A program made the position numbers and the translations under genes. Under the pieces are notes generated by a model, which saw only the letters and a program-made list of their open reading frames with translations, was not told the DNA's origin and did no database searches. A stretch of 64,000 bases of DNA from CAVVMA01 sp963830715. Lineage in GTDB: Bacteria > Desulfobacterota > Binatia > Binatales > Binataceae. Location of the stretch: assembly GCA_963830715.1 (NCBI GenBank), contig CAWHNS010000021.1:124001-188000 (forward strand). The letters run 5' to 3'. This document shows positions 17,213-25,681 of the stretch, in pieces (within the stretch, counting starts at the first letter, position 1; every line of letters begins with the position of its first letter).

Positions 17213-18550
17213 ATGGGGCGGGCGCGACTGGTAGCGATAAATCCGGCTGACAGAAAGGCGCGGGAGTTCGCGCTATCCGACGCCGAAACAACCGTCGGCA
17301 CTGATAGCGCCAACCGCATCGCGCTGCCCGACGCGAGTGTCTCCCGCCGCCACGCGGTCATCCGGCTGCGCGACGGACGCCACGTCCTCCGCGACCTCGA
17401 GTTGACCAACGGCACGTTCGTCAACGGCCGGCGAATCCGCAGCCCGATCGCGCTTGCAGACGGCGATCGTGTGCGCTTCGGCGGCGCGTCATTCGTCTTC
17501 CTCGATCCTGGAATCGCGACGCCGCGTATCAGGCCAAGGCGTCCGATCGTCAGAACGCTGGAATATCTTCTCGTCGTGTTCCTGATTGCCTTCGGCGCAA
17601 CCGAGTACCGGCTGAATCGCGAGCACATAAACGAGGCTGTCCGTAACGCCGCGAGTGGTATCGCGCCCCTTCCTGTTGCGACCGCGGCTACCGCGATCGC
17701 TCCGACAGGGCCGATTCCATATGCGTCGCCGGCTGGCGCGGAGGCCACGGCGGCGGAGCCCGGCTGGCTCACGCGGATGAACTATTACCGCGCGATGGTC
17801 AAGATTGCGCCGGTCACCGAGGATCCGGCGCTGAGCATCGGTGACCTCAACCACGCGCGTTACATGGTCAAGAATCGCTCTCCGATGGACGCCGGTACGC
17901 ACGACGAAGATCCGAGCAATCCCTGGTACACGCCCGAGGGCCGCGCGGCCGCCCGAAGCAGCGACCTGATACCGCCGTGCTACAGATGCCCCCGTTTCTC
18001 GGGCGCGCAGGCCATCGATCTCTGGATGGTCGGGCCGTTTCATCGCATGCTGATCCTGAATCCCGATCTGCGGCGCGTCGGCTTCGGCGAATTCCATGAA
18101 GATGACTTGCACGGATACGCGATAACCCTCGGGACGGCGCCGACGCGGCCGTTTGATCCGCCGATTGCATTTCCGCCCGACGCCGCCGCGATCTCACTCG
18201 GATCGCTTCGTGGCGAGTGGCCCAATCCGCTCGCGAGTTGCCCCGGATACTCGAGACCCGCCGGCCTCCCGATAACCCTCGAGTTCGGCCCCGGCACCAC
18301 GCCACAAGTCTCGGCCTATTCGATCATCGAGGGCGGAAAACAGCTCGAAGTGTGCGAAATCGACCAGACCAACTATTCAAACCCTGACAGGGAGCAGGAG
18401 TCGCGGGGCAGAAGCAATCTCACCTACTTCGGCGCGATCATGCTCGTCCCGCGCGACGAGCTCGAAGCGGGCCAAAGCTACTCAGTATCAATCACGTCGG
18501 CTGACCGGACTTACGCGTGGTCGTTCACAATCGAGCCGGCGAGTCGGTAA
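17213..18550 (+). CDS. FHA domain - transmembrane - CAP-like domain protein
   Basis: The 445-residue protein starts with a cytoplasmic forkhead-associated domain (residues 1-100) that binds phosphothreonine; the core VSRRHAVIRL and NGTFVNGRRI motifs are intact. A transmembrane helix follows at about 120-138 (YLLVVFLIAFGATEY). The outer part (about 185-300) resembles the CAP/SCP superfamily with MNYYRAMVKIAPVTEDPALS, HARYMVKN and a GTHDEDPSNPW stretch. A C-terminal beta-rich region is also present. GAGGT nine bases upstream supports the start. The order implies that an outside domain is coupled to a phosphopeptide reader inside. The CAP call is by pattern only. Confidence 0.75.
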   Translation: MGRARLVAINPADRKAREFALSDAETTVGTDSANRIALPDASVSRRHAVIRLRDGRHVLRDLELTNGTFVNGRRIRSPIALADGDRVRFGGASFVFLDPGIATPRIRPRRPIVRTLEYLLVVFLIAFGATEYRLNREHINEAVRNAASGIAPLPVATAATAIAPTGPIPYASPAGAEATAAEPGWLTRMNYYRAMVKIAPVTEDPALSIGDLNHARYMVKNRSPMDAGTHDEDPSNPWYTPEGRAAARSSDLIPPCYRCPRFSGAQAIDLWMVGPFHRMLILNPDLRRVGFGEFHEDDLHGYAITLGTAPTRPFDPPIAFPPDAAAISLGSLRGEWPNPLASCPGYSRPAGLPITLEFGPGTTPQVSAYSIIEGGKQLEVCEIDQTNYSNPDREQESRGRSNLTYFGAIMLVPRDELEAGQSYSVSITSADRTYAWSFTIEPASR

Positions 18551-18778
18551 GGCGAGAACGAATGGAGAGGACTGTGGTGTATCAGCTTGAATGTGAGAGC
18601 TCGGAGACTAATTATTCGGGTCGGAGTGTACAACTGGAGCGGGCCAGAAATCCTCGGCCCTCGCTTGGTCGACGGTCCAGGGACATTTGGCAGGAAATCG
18701 ATCGAGCGGAAGTTTCGCGTCGTCGCTCGCCCGATTGCGGGCGCGCTCGTAAACCTTGGACAGCGAATCGCCAGACCC

Positions 18779-19147
18779 TCAGACCTTGCGATCGAAGATG
18801 AACAACGGGACCTCGTTCGCCAGCTTCGGGTCTATCTGCAGAACGCGCCGGCCGCCCTCGATTCGTATCGGCGGGGCTTCGATTCCCGCTTTCGCGAACT
18901 CCGCGATCACCTGATCGACGTCCTCGGCCTCCAGCCATATTGCCGCCATGCCCTCCGAACCCGATGTCGCCGAGGCGACGTTCGCAAGCGGCTTGAGACG
19001 AATTTCGGCGTCGCCGATCGCGATCGCCGCGCCGTCGGGCAATTTGCGCACATCGAAACCGAAGTTGCGGGCATAGATCGCCGCGGCATCATCGACGTCC
19101 GAGGTGGCAACGTCGAGGCGATCGAGTCGCTTCAGTCGAATCGTCAA
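18779..19147 (-). CDS. VOC (glyoxalase/bleomycin-resistance) superfamily protein
   Basis: The frame is open from 19300, but the upstream part overlaps the neighbouring gene and lacks similarity. A TTG at 19147 with GAGGA eight bases before it gives a 122-residue single VOC module pair. It shows RLDRLDVATSDVDDAAAIYA at the first beta-alpha unit and a second unit starting AAIWLEAEDVDQVIAEFAK. VOC proteins bind a metal and act on small molecules; here no clear His/Glu metal triad can be pinned down, so the function is open. It may be co-transcribed with the cupredoxin-like gene upstream. Confidence 0.7.
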   Translation of the reverse strand: MTIRLKRLDRLDVATSDVDDAAAIYARNFGFDVRKLPDGAAIAIGDAEIRLKPLANVASATSGSEGMAAIWLEAEDVDQVIAEFAKAGIEAPPIRIEGGRRVLQIDPKLANEVPLFIFDRKV

Positions 19148-19209
19148 GCAGAAGTCCTCAGCCGCCCGGACGGCGGTTGCCGTCCCGGGCGTCCCGATTT
19201 TGAAAACGC

Positions 19210-19932
19210 CTACTTCGCCTTGAGCGAGAAGTCGGCGGTCGCGGTCGCGCCCCCCTTCACCGAAACCTTCTGGTCGCTCGTGCCCAGCTTCTCCTGCCAT
19301 ACCTGAACCGTGTAGTCCCCCGGCGGCACATTCAGGATCTGATAGTGCCCGGCCTCGTCGGTAACTGCGTAGTACGGACTACCGGCAACGAACCACCATC
19401 CCTTCATCCAGGAGTGCGCATCGCATGTCACTTTGATCATTTCCGGGTTTTTTAGCTGGTCCGGCTGAACAGTGATTACCTTCTTGAACTTCGGCTGGGC
19501 CATGTTGAACGACGGATTCTTCTCGGAATAGGTATGGATATTGTGCAGGATGCCGTCGGAGTTGATTACCTGCACCGTGCTGCCGACTGGAAAAGCCAGC
19601 ACATGGGGCTCGTACTGGCATCCCTTCTGATCGAACTTGACGGTCTCCGGCTTGAGCGCGGCCCCCTTGCTGATGTCGGTGATGCTCACGACTGCGTATT
19701 GGATTCCGCCGTCCTTGCCGACTACCAGTTCCTGATCGAAATGAGGCTTCAGGCCGCACACTTCCTTGTCCTTGCTGATCTCGATGGCCTTGGGCGCGGG
19801 CACCGGGCCGTCGAATTTGACGTGTCCCTCGATCGCTCCGGCGCCGGTGACCTTCTCGGTCTCGTAGGCGAAGGCGCTGACCGTGATGGCAAGCATCGCA
19901 CATACTATAGGCAACAGAACTAATCTCTTCAT
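19210..19932 (-). CDS. Secreted cupredoxin-like protein (paralogue 1)
   Basis: The 240-residue protein has a signal peptide (LLPIVCAMLAITVSAFA) and a mature domain. It carries a cysteine-containing CGLKPHFDQELVV region and a likely type 1 copper site formed by the histidine of DGILHNIHTYSE and the Cys, His and Met of VTCDAHSWMKGW. A beta-sandwich region at the end (YQILNVPPGDYTVQVWQEKL) is carboxypeptidase-regulatory-like. It lies directly downstream of the octahaem cytochrome, which suggests a periplasmic electron carrier for that complex. Two paralogues are at 55.1 and 55.7 kb. GGAGG precedes the ATG. Confidence 0.75.
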   Translation of the reverse strand: MKRLVLLPIVCAMLAITVSAFAYETEKVTGAGAIEGHVKFDGPVPAPKAIEISKDKEVCGLKPHFDQELVVGKDGGIQYAVVSITDISKGAALKPETVKFDQKGCQYEPHVLAFPVGSTVQVINSDGILHNIHTYSEKNPSFNMAQPKFKKVITVQPDQLKNPEMIKVTCDAHSWMKGWWFVAGSPYYAVTDEAGHYQILNVPPGDYTVQVWQEKLGTSDQKVSVKGGATATADFSLKAK

Positions 19933-20009
19933 GATCCCTCCGAGTTTCTGGATATTGTATATCGGTTGCTTATTCCTGATATTGATATTGTGGGTTGCTC
20001 ATTTTTCGC

Positions 20010-22774
20010 TCATCGTTCACTGACCTTCATCGGCGTCTGTGCGACCGGCGCGGGCAATTGCTCGCCCGGATGGTCGCCGAACCAGAAGATGTAATTGCGA
20101 ATAGCACGAATCTGCTGATCCTCATTCCCGCCCAGGATGTCGTCGGGGCCGCCCGGGTAAAACGACGGCATCTTGGTTCCAGGCTGCACAGCCTGCGGAT
20201 TGTGTAGCCACTTCAGTATCCAGTCGGGATTCAGCCGATGACGCGCCATCGCGAGATCCGGCGCCCATCCGTCGGGCGTGCCTTCGGGCTTCTTGTCGCC
20301 CTGCTGATGGCAACTGAAGCAGTTGAAATAGTCTTTCGACATCAGCTTCTGGCCCGCCTGCAATTCAGGCTCCGGAATCATGCCGGTATTGACGAACGTA
20401 TACGGCACCTGCACGTCCGAGAGCGAAGTGAAATAGTTGATTACGGTGTCGTCCTCGGCGTTGGTGAAGTGGAAGGTCGGCATCCGAATCTTGAGCCATG
20501 GCCGGATAGGCGTGGGCCCCTGGAGGAAGCCGAATAGCCATTGCGGCTGCACCTTCTCGCCCTCGCCATTGAGGATCGGAGGCGCGAAGTTCAGATTGTC
20601 CTGGTAGAAACGCCGGACATAGCCGCCCCGGCCCTCGATAATGTGGCATCCGACGCAGTTGTAGTAGTTCACCAGCCGCCGCCCATCGACGACCTGGTTC
20701 TGGCGATCGCTGCCGGGGCTTCGATAGCGCTCCAGGACTTTGCCTTCAGTCAGGCTCGCCAGGAACACGATCAGGTTATTGATGTCCGCCTGCTGCAGAT
20801 CGAAATTCGGCATCAACTGCTCGACGTCGGCGGTCGCGTAGATTCGCGGGTCGGTCAGCTTGTTGCGGGTCCAGTCGTCCCAGGTCTCGGGGATGTCGGT
20901 GCGATTACCGAAGAACAGCTCGTCAAGATGCTTGGAGCCGAAGGTCGTCAGCTCGACGCCGATTCGCGACTCATGCTCCATGCCATTGATTTCGTGGCAT
21001 CCGAAGCATCCGTACTTGCGGACCAGGGCCTCGCCCTTCGTGACGTTCGCGGCATCGGCGAGCGCCTGGTCCACGCCAGGATCTTCCTTTTTGCTGCCGA
21101 GCGTCGAGAGATATGCGGTCAACGCCGCGGCTTCGTGATCGCTGAGCCGCAACGAGGGCATCGCGGTGTGCGGCGAGAAATCGCGCGGATTTTTCAGCCA
21201 GTGGTAAATCCAGCGCGGGTCGGTCTTTTCCGCGATCCGGCTCAGGTTGGGCGCGAAGTCCTTGGCGGTGCGGGCCTCGTTCGGTTTGAAGTCGGCCTCC
21301 GAGCCGACCGGCGTTCCGAACTGTCCGGGATCAACCGAATGGCAGCCCTTGCAGCCGACTGACTCGAAGAGTCCCTTGCCCTCTTCGACCATCGCCGGAT
21401 TCTTCACGTCGGCGTCGAGCGTCGGAGGCTCCGGATGCTGCTGGAGCCACCGGTCGGAATCCTGCTTCGAGCTGTCGAAAACGTATGCCGCAATTTCAGT
21501 CGCCTGATCGGCCGTGAACATGAAGTTGGGCATCCGGGTGTGCGGGCGGAACACATGCGGGTCGGTGATCCAACGGACCGTCCAGGAGCGATCGAGCTTG
21601 GCGGAGGCCAGTTTCAGATAAGGACCGATTTTCGGCATGTCCTCGTAGCCAGCCACCAGATGGCATGAATGGCATCCCAACTGCTCGAACAGCCGCTCAC
21701 CCTCCACCCAGTTGACCGCGATCTGCTTGCCGTCGGAATTGCGCAGCGATCCAACGTCGATATGGCACTTGATGCATCGCGACTGCATCTTGTCGCCCAG
21801 AAGCAGCGGATGGTCCCAATGCTCGGTGAAGCCGTGGGCCTCCTGCGGAGAGTTGACCGCGGCGCCCTGGCCCTCATGGCAGGGTGTGCAGGCAAGCCTG
21901 TCGGGCGGATGCTTCCCGATGATCTGCTCGAAGTTCGAGTGGGTGCGAAACGGTTCGGGGGCGTTATCGAACCCCTTCTTGTCCGCGCCGGAATGACAGC
22001 TCTGGCATCGATCGACCCGCGCGACCGCCTCGTCGAACGCGTTGCGATCGTAGTCGTCGATCGCGGTCTGCTCGATCTTGGGAATCTTCGGGTAGCGGAA
22101 CAAGGTGCGCCCCATGAACTTGACCGGGATCAAGTAAGTGCCGGCCTTGTCGATCAGATCGTCGCGGGCCTTGGTGAGCTTGGTCAGCCTTTCGGTAAGG
22201 TTGTCGACCCTGGAGTTGAGCGCGTCGATCTCACTGCTGATCGCCTGCACGCGAGCCTTGGCCTTGTCCGAGACCGCCTGCTCGCCCTCCAGACGCGCAT
22301 CGAGGTCGTCGATCATCTTCTTGTAGCGAGCGGCGTCTTCGGGCTCGACTCTCCTGGATCGCGTGATTGTAGTCGTACCATCGCTCGGTCAACTCGGACT
22401 TGGTGAAGCGGACGGGCTGTTCCTTGTCGTCGGAGATTTGTTTGGCGGTCTTGAGCCTCGGCGCGCAGGTCTTCCAGGTGGCGGGCGGTCTTGCCGGAAT
22501 CGAGCTCGGCCTGCGCGGCCACCAGGTCTTTGGTAAGCTTCACGTATTCGGCATCGCTGTTCAGGCGGGCCTGCTCCGCGCCAGCGTCCTTCATGTACTT
22601 GTCGTAGGCGAGACGGTCGAACTCGACCTGGTATTCCTTCCACGGGCGGCGCGAGATGTTATCGTCCCAGATCGCCCAGACCGCGCCGACCAGAAGCAGC
22701 GCGACCATCAGGACGAACAGCGCGCTGTAAGACTTCCCTTCCTCGACGGGATCGAGCCCCGGCCTGACAGCCAT
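20010..22774 (-). CDS. Membrane-anchored octahaem cytochrome c, two frameshifts
   Basis: The repaired product of about 920 residues has one N-terminal helix (SALFVLMVALLLVGAVWAIW), a long coiled-coil region (about 60-250) and eight CXXCH haem motifs: CQSCH, CTPCH, CIKCH, CHSCH, CKGCH, CFGCH, CVGCH and CFSCH. It ends the cytochrome b operon, so it probably accepts electrons from that complex on the periplasmic side. The start at 22774 belongs to one frame, the haem region to another. Single extra bases near 22456 and 22350 rejoin them, giving LKTAKQISDDKEQPVRFTK and then VEPEDAARYKKMIDDLD. Indel errors are the simplest cause. Confidence 0.85.
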
Positions 22775-22791
22775 CTACTTCCCCTGCCCCG

Positions 22792-22968
22792 CTATTCGCC
22801 TGCGCCTGACCATCGCTCGGTCGCGTAGCCCACGACAAAGACCACTATCCCGATCGCCGCAAGCTGGAATTCCTTCCCCATCCCGTGGGGTTGCGTGAAC
22901 CCGACGTAGAGCGCGAAGCCCACGTCGGCACACCCCAGCGCCTCGAGCAATTTGCCGAGAAAGAACAC
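22792..22968 (-). CDS. 58-residue membrane protein of the cytochrome b complex
   Basis: A GTG at 22968 opens a frame with a Leu/Ala-rich start (FFLGKLLEALGCADVGFALY), a short polar loop (TQPHGMGKE), a helix (FQLAAIGIVVFVVGYATE) and a TAG at 22792-22794. Two short hydrophobic segments make it a plausible hairpin subunit. It fits exactly between the cytochrome b C-terminal subunit and the octahaem cytochrome with 17 bases to the latter. GGAG lies too close to the GTG, so the start is tentative. No family is recognised. Confidence 0.6.
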   Translation of the reverse strand: MFFLGKLLEALGCADVGFALYVGFTQPHGMGKEFQLAAIGIVVFVVGYATERWSGAGE

Positions 22969-22980
22969 TCCGCAACACCG

Positions 22981-23907
22981 TCAGATATTAATCCACGGAG
23001 TGACCATGATGTACTTGATATTGAACGCGTGGCGCAGGGTCATTTTGATGAACACGCCGAGCATCGCGAGAAACAGAAATCCCGTGATGCCGAAGCGGGC
23101 CGGACCCCATCGCTCGAGCAGCTCCTTACCTCCGCCCGGGAAAGACGACCACGGATCGTTGGCCGGACGCGCGCGCACCCACAGATAGAAGCCCGCATAG
23201 CCGACGACGAAGTAGGCCACGACCACCGACAGTCCGAAGATCGCGGAGGCGGTGTAGTCGCGCAGTCCGACCAGGTACGGCAAGTCGACGTTGGTCAGCG
23301 CCTCGACCATATGCGGATCCCATACCTGCCCCGGCCAGAACCAGTTCCATCCCGGACCGCGGAAGAACGTGCCGATAATGATGAACGATACCCACAAGAC
23401 GTGAAATCCGAGAAAGAAGGTCATCAACTCGAACTTGCGTTCCTTCCAGGTGTAGTAGCCATTGCCCTTTGGATTGATGTCGAGATACGGGATCAGCATC
23501 AGGCCGACGATTATGAAGCTCGGCAGGACCACTCCGGCGTACCACGGATCGAAGAAGACCAGCATCTCCTGCAAGCCGAGGAAATACCACGGCGCCTTGG
23601 AGGGATTGGGCGTGCGAGTCGGATTCGCCGGTTCCTCGAGCGGAGCGTTGATGGTCAGCGACCAGATCGTCAGCAGCACGATCACCGCCAGCGAGCAGAG
23701 GAACTCGTTGCGCACCAGGAAGGGCCAGGTGTGGAGCTTGTCCTCCACTCCCGCGCCGGCTTTCTTGATCGGCGCCTCGATCCGCTTGCCGCCTGCGGTC
23801 GCGAGTGGCGCGCTGCGTACCGCGCCGCCGGCGCCCGATCCGCTGCCCGCCGCCTGCATCATCGGGGAACGATCGCGACCATCACCGAATCCGTCCTGGC
23901 TGGCCAT
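22981..23907 (-). CDS. Cytochrome b/b6 C-terminal domain (subunit IV-like)
   Basis: The 308-residue protein corresponds to the C-terminal half of cytochrome b, which helps form the quinol-oxidation site. A Gly/Ala-rich N-terminal lead (residues 1-60) precedes six helices. The PEWY-type motif appears as KAPWYFLGLQEM near residue 105, with Ala-Pro in place of Pro-Glu. A conserved WFWPGQVWDPHMVEALTNVD loop follows, and the last helix ends in RHAFNIKYIM. This half has extra helices compared with plastid subunit IV. The Glu of PEWY is thought to take up a proton during quinol oxidation, so its absence is notable. Confidence 0.85.
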   Translation of the reverse strand: MASQDGFGDGRDRSPMMQAAGSGSGAGGAVRSAPLATAGGKRIEAPIKKAGAGVEDKLHTWPFLVRNEFLCSLAVIVLLTIWSLTINAPLEEPANPTRTPNPSKAPWYFLGLQEMLVFFDPWYAGVVLPSFIIVGLMLIPYLDINPKGNGYYTWKERKFELMTFFLGFHVLWVSFIIIGTFFRGPGWNWFWPGQVWDPHMVEALTNVDLPYLVGLRDYTASAIFGLSVVVAYFVVGYAGFYLWVRARPANDPWSSFPGGGKELLERWGPARFGITGFLFLAMLGVFIKMTLRHAFNIKYIMVTPWINI

Positions 23908-23950
23908 GGCTACTCCGTTGCAATAGTCCTGTCTGACAATAGCTCAGGCA

Positions 23951-24097
23951 CTAGGATTGTTGGCCTTGGGCGTCGTCGTCCTTCCATTTGGGAGGCGCAG
24001 CCAGAGCGTAGAGCGCGTACAAGAGCAGGGCCATCATGATCGGCACGAAGGCGACGCGCACGATGCCGACCTTGAGGAGATAGGAAATTGCTCCCAT
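23951..24097 (-). CDS. 48-residue single-helix membrane protein
   Basis: An ATG at 24097 begins a frame of 48 codons: MGAISYLLKVGIVRVAFVP, a helix (IMMALLLYALYALAAP) and a charged tail (KWKDDDAQGQQS), ending with TAG at 23951-23953. It starts nine bases after the cytochrome b stop and ends 44 bases before the next subunit. This tight packing and the classic small-subunit architecture suggest a structural subunit like the single-helix peptides of b6f/bc complexes. No family can be named. Confidence 0.65.
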   Translation of the reverse strand: MGAISYLLKVGIVRVAFVPIMMALLLYALYALAAPPKWKDDDAQGQQS

Positions 24098-24106
24098 GTT
24101 GTCGCT

Positions 24107-24880
24107 CTAGAGCGGACCCGAAATTCCGTCGCGCCGGATACGCCAGAAGTGGACCGCCATGAACAGGCTCGCCAGCAGCGGGAAGAAGATGCAGTGCAGG
24201 ATGTAGAAGCGGAGCAGCGTATGCGGCCCGATTTCGGCGCCACCGAACAGAAACGCGCGCGCATCGTAGATCGGGTTCACACCCAGAATCTCGTGGAAGG
24301 GACCTTCGCTGCCCAAAAGCGGCGTGGCCCGCCCCATGTTCGAGCCGACGGTCACCGCCCAGATCGAGAGCTGATCCCATGGCAGCAGGTATCCGGTGAA
24401 CGACAGCAGCAGCGTCAGCACCAGCAATATCACGCCCACCGCCCAGTTGAACTCGCGCGGCGGCTTGTAGGAGCCGGTCATGAAGACCCGGAACATATGC
24501 AGCCACACCGCGATCACCATCCCGTGCGCGGCCCATCGATGCATATTCCGCATCAGCATCCCGAACGGCATGTCGAATTCCAGATACTTCATGTCGGCGT
24601 AGGCGTATTCCGCAGTCGGGCGATAATAGAACATCAGGTAGACGCCGGTCACGACCGTCACCAGGAACAGCAGGAACGTGATTCCGCCCATGCACCAGGT
24701 AAAGCGAAGCCGAGTGGCGTGGCGCTGGACCTTGGAGGGATGCAGGTGCAGCCAGATATTGCCCGACACCATCAGGATCCGGTTGCGAGGGGTGTCCTCG
24801 TAGCCGTGGCGGAAGATCGATTGCCAAGCCTGCGATTCGGTTATCTGCCGTTTGGTTTCCTGCCAGTCAAACTTCGCCAT
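24107..24880 (-). CDS. Cytochrome b N-terminal domain (b6-like)
   Basis: The 257-residue protein has four core helices with the bis-histidine haem ligands in MLMRNMHRWAAHGMVIAVWL and in HTLLRFYILHCIFFPLL through FMAVHFWRIRRDG. The GYLLPWDQLSIWAVTVGSN stretch is the family quinol-site landmark. It is the first gene of a leftward operon with the C-terminal subunit, two small membrane proteins and an octahaem cytochrome. No Rieske gene is nearby. Such Rieske-less b-type complexes with multihaem cytochromes are known in several anaerobic and deep-branching groups. ATG at 24880 is preferred over a GTG at 24910. Confidence 0.9.
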   Translation of the reverse strand: MAKFDWQETKRQITESQAWQSIFRHGYEDTPRNRILMVSGNIWLHLHPSKVQRHATRLRFTWCMGGITFLLFLVTVVTGVYLMFYYRPTAEYAYADMKYLEFDMPFGMLMRNMHRWAAHGMVIAVWLHMFRVFMTGSYKPPREFNWAVGVILLVLTLLLSFTGYLLPWDQLSIWAVTVGSNMGRATPLLGSEGPFHEILGVNPIYDARAFLFGGAEIGPHTLLRFYILHCIFFPLLASLFMAVHFWRIRRDGISGPL

Positions 24881-25047
24881 CGAAACCGCCAAGCTCCAAG
24901 ACGCGCGCACGGACGCGCGGCTGCAAGTCTCATATTCGGGCTAAATGTCCACTTCGCCGGGAAACGAGCCGCCCAGAATCGTGATTAAACTACCTAATTG
25001 AAACCGCGATCTGCAACAAGTCATTCTGATTCAGGACTCGAAACACC

Positions 25048-25446
25048 TCAACCCTTGGCCCGCGGGACGCCGCCACCCTCGCTTCGGCGGCTGAACGCGG
25101 CCATCGCCAACCCGTAGATCCCCATCAGGAGCGCTATCCCGATAATGCCGAGGCCCGGCCCGACCAGTATTCCGGTCGCGCACAGCACCGCGCCGATAAC
25201 GAACAGCGGAATCGCGAAGGCAATCGGATTGAACGCATCGGCCTTGCCGGCGGTCTCGACACTATGGCGCGCCTGATCGGCCTGCTCTGCGTCCTCGGCG
25301 CTCTCGCGCAGAACGCTCACCGCAAAATCGGTGAGCTCGGCCCGATTCGGCATCCCGCGCAGCCGCTCGGCCAGCTCCCTCGCAAGATCCTCGACGCGCT
25401 GCTCGTCGGGGGAAATTTCGTCAGGGCTCTTGGGAACATCCGCCAC
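25048..25446 (-). CDS. Hypothetical membrane protein
   Basis: The 132-residue protein has a long charged helical N-terminus (VEDLARELAERLRGMPNR through residue 65), then two adjacent helices (IAFAIPLFVIGAVLCATGIL and LGIIGIALLMGIYGLAMAAF) with a short loop, and a basic Gly-rich tail. No known domain is recognised. It is isolated between the cytochrome b operon and the SBBP-repeat protein. Confidence 0.6.
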   Translation of the reverse strand: MADVPKSPDEISPDEQRVEDLARELAERLRGMPNRAELTDFAVSVLRESAEDAEQADQARHSVETAGKADAFNPIAFAIPLFVIGAVLCATGILVGPGLGIIGIALLMGIYGLAMAAFSRRSEGGGVPRAKG

Positions 25447-25681
25447 AGGATATGCGCGCTGGTACGCCTCGCGCGGGCTAACACCTATCCAACGCCCCGA
25501 ATGCTGTCAACGCAATCGGGCTCGGTGGGCGATTCCCTGAAGGAATCCCGCTGGATTCCGTCAAACCAATGGGCCTGGCGACCGGCTCGGAATGTATCGG
25601 AATGTATATGTACGAGCTTCGAAATCCGAGGGCGAAAAACACGCGAGGCAGCAACGAGCAGGTCCCCTTCCCGGTGCCGCG

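Noticed and set aside
22775..22978. A 67-codon minus-strand frame before the octahaem cytochrome
   Set aside because: Its product is Arg-rich and unstructured, whereas the adjacent frame at 22792-22968 gives a clear membrane protein.
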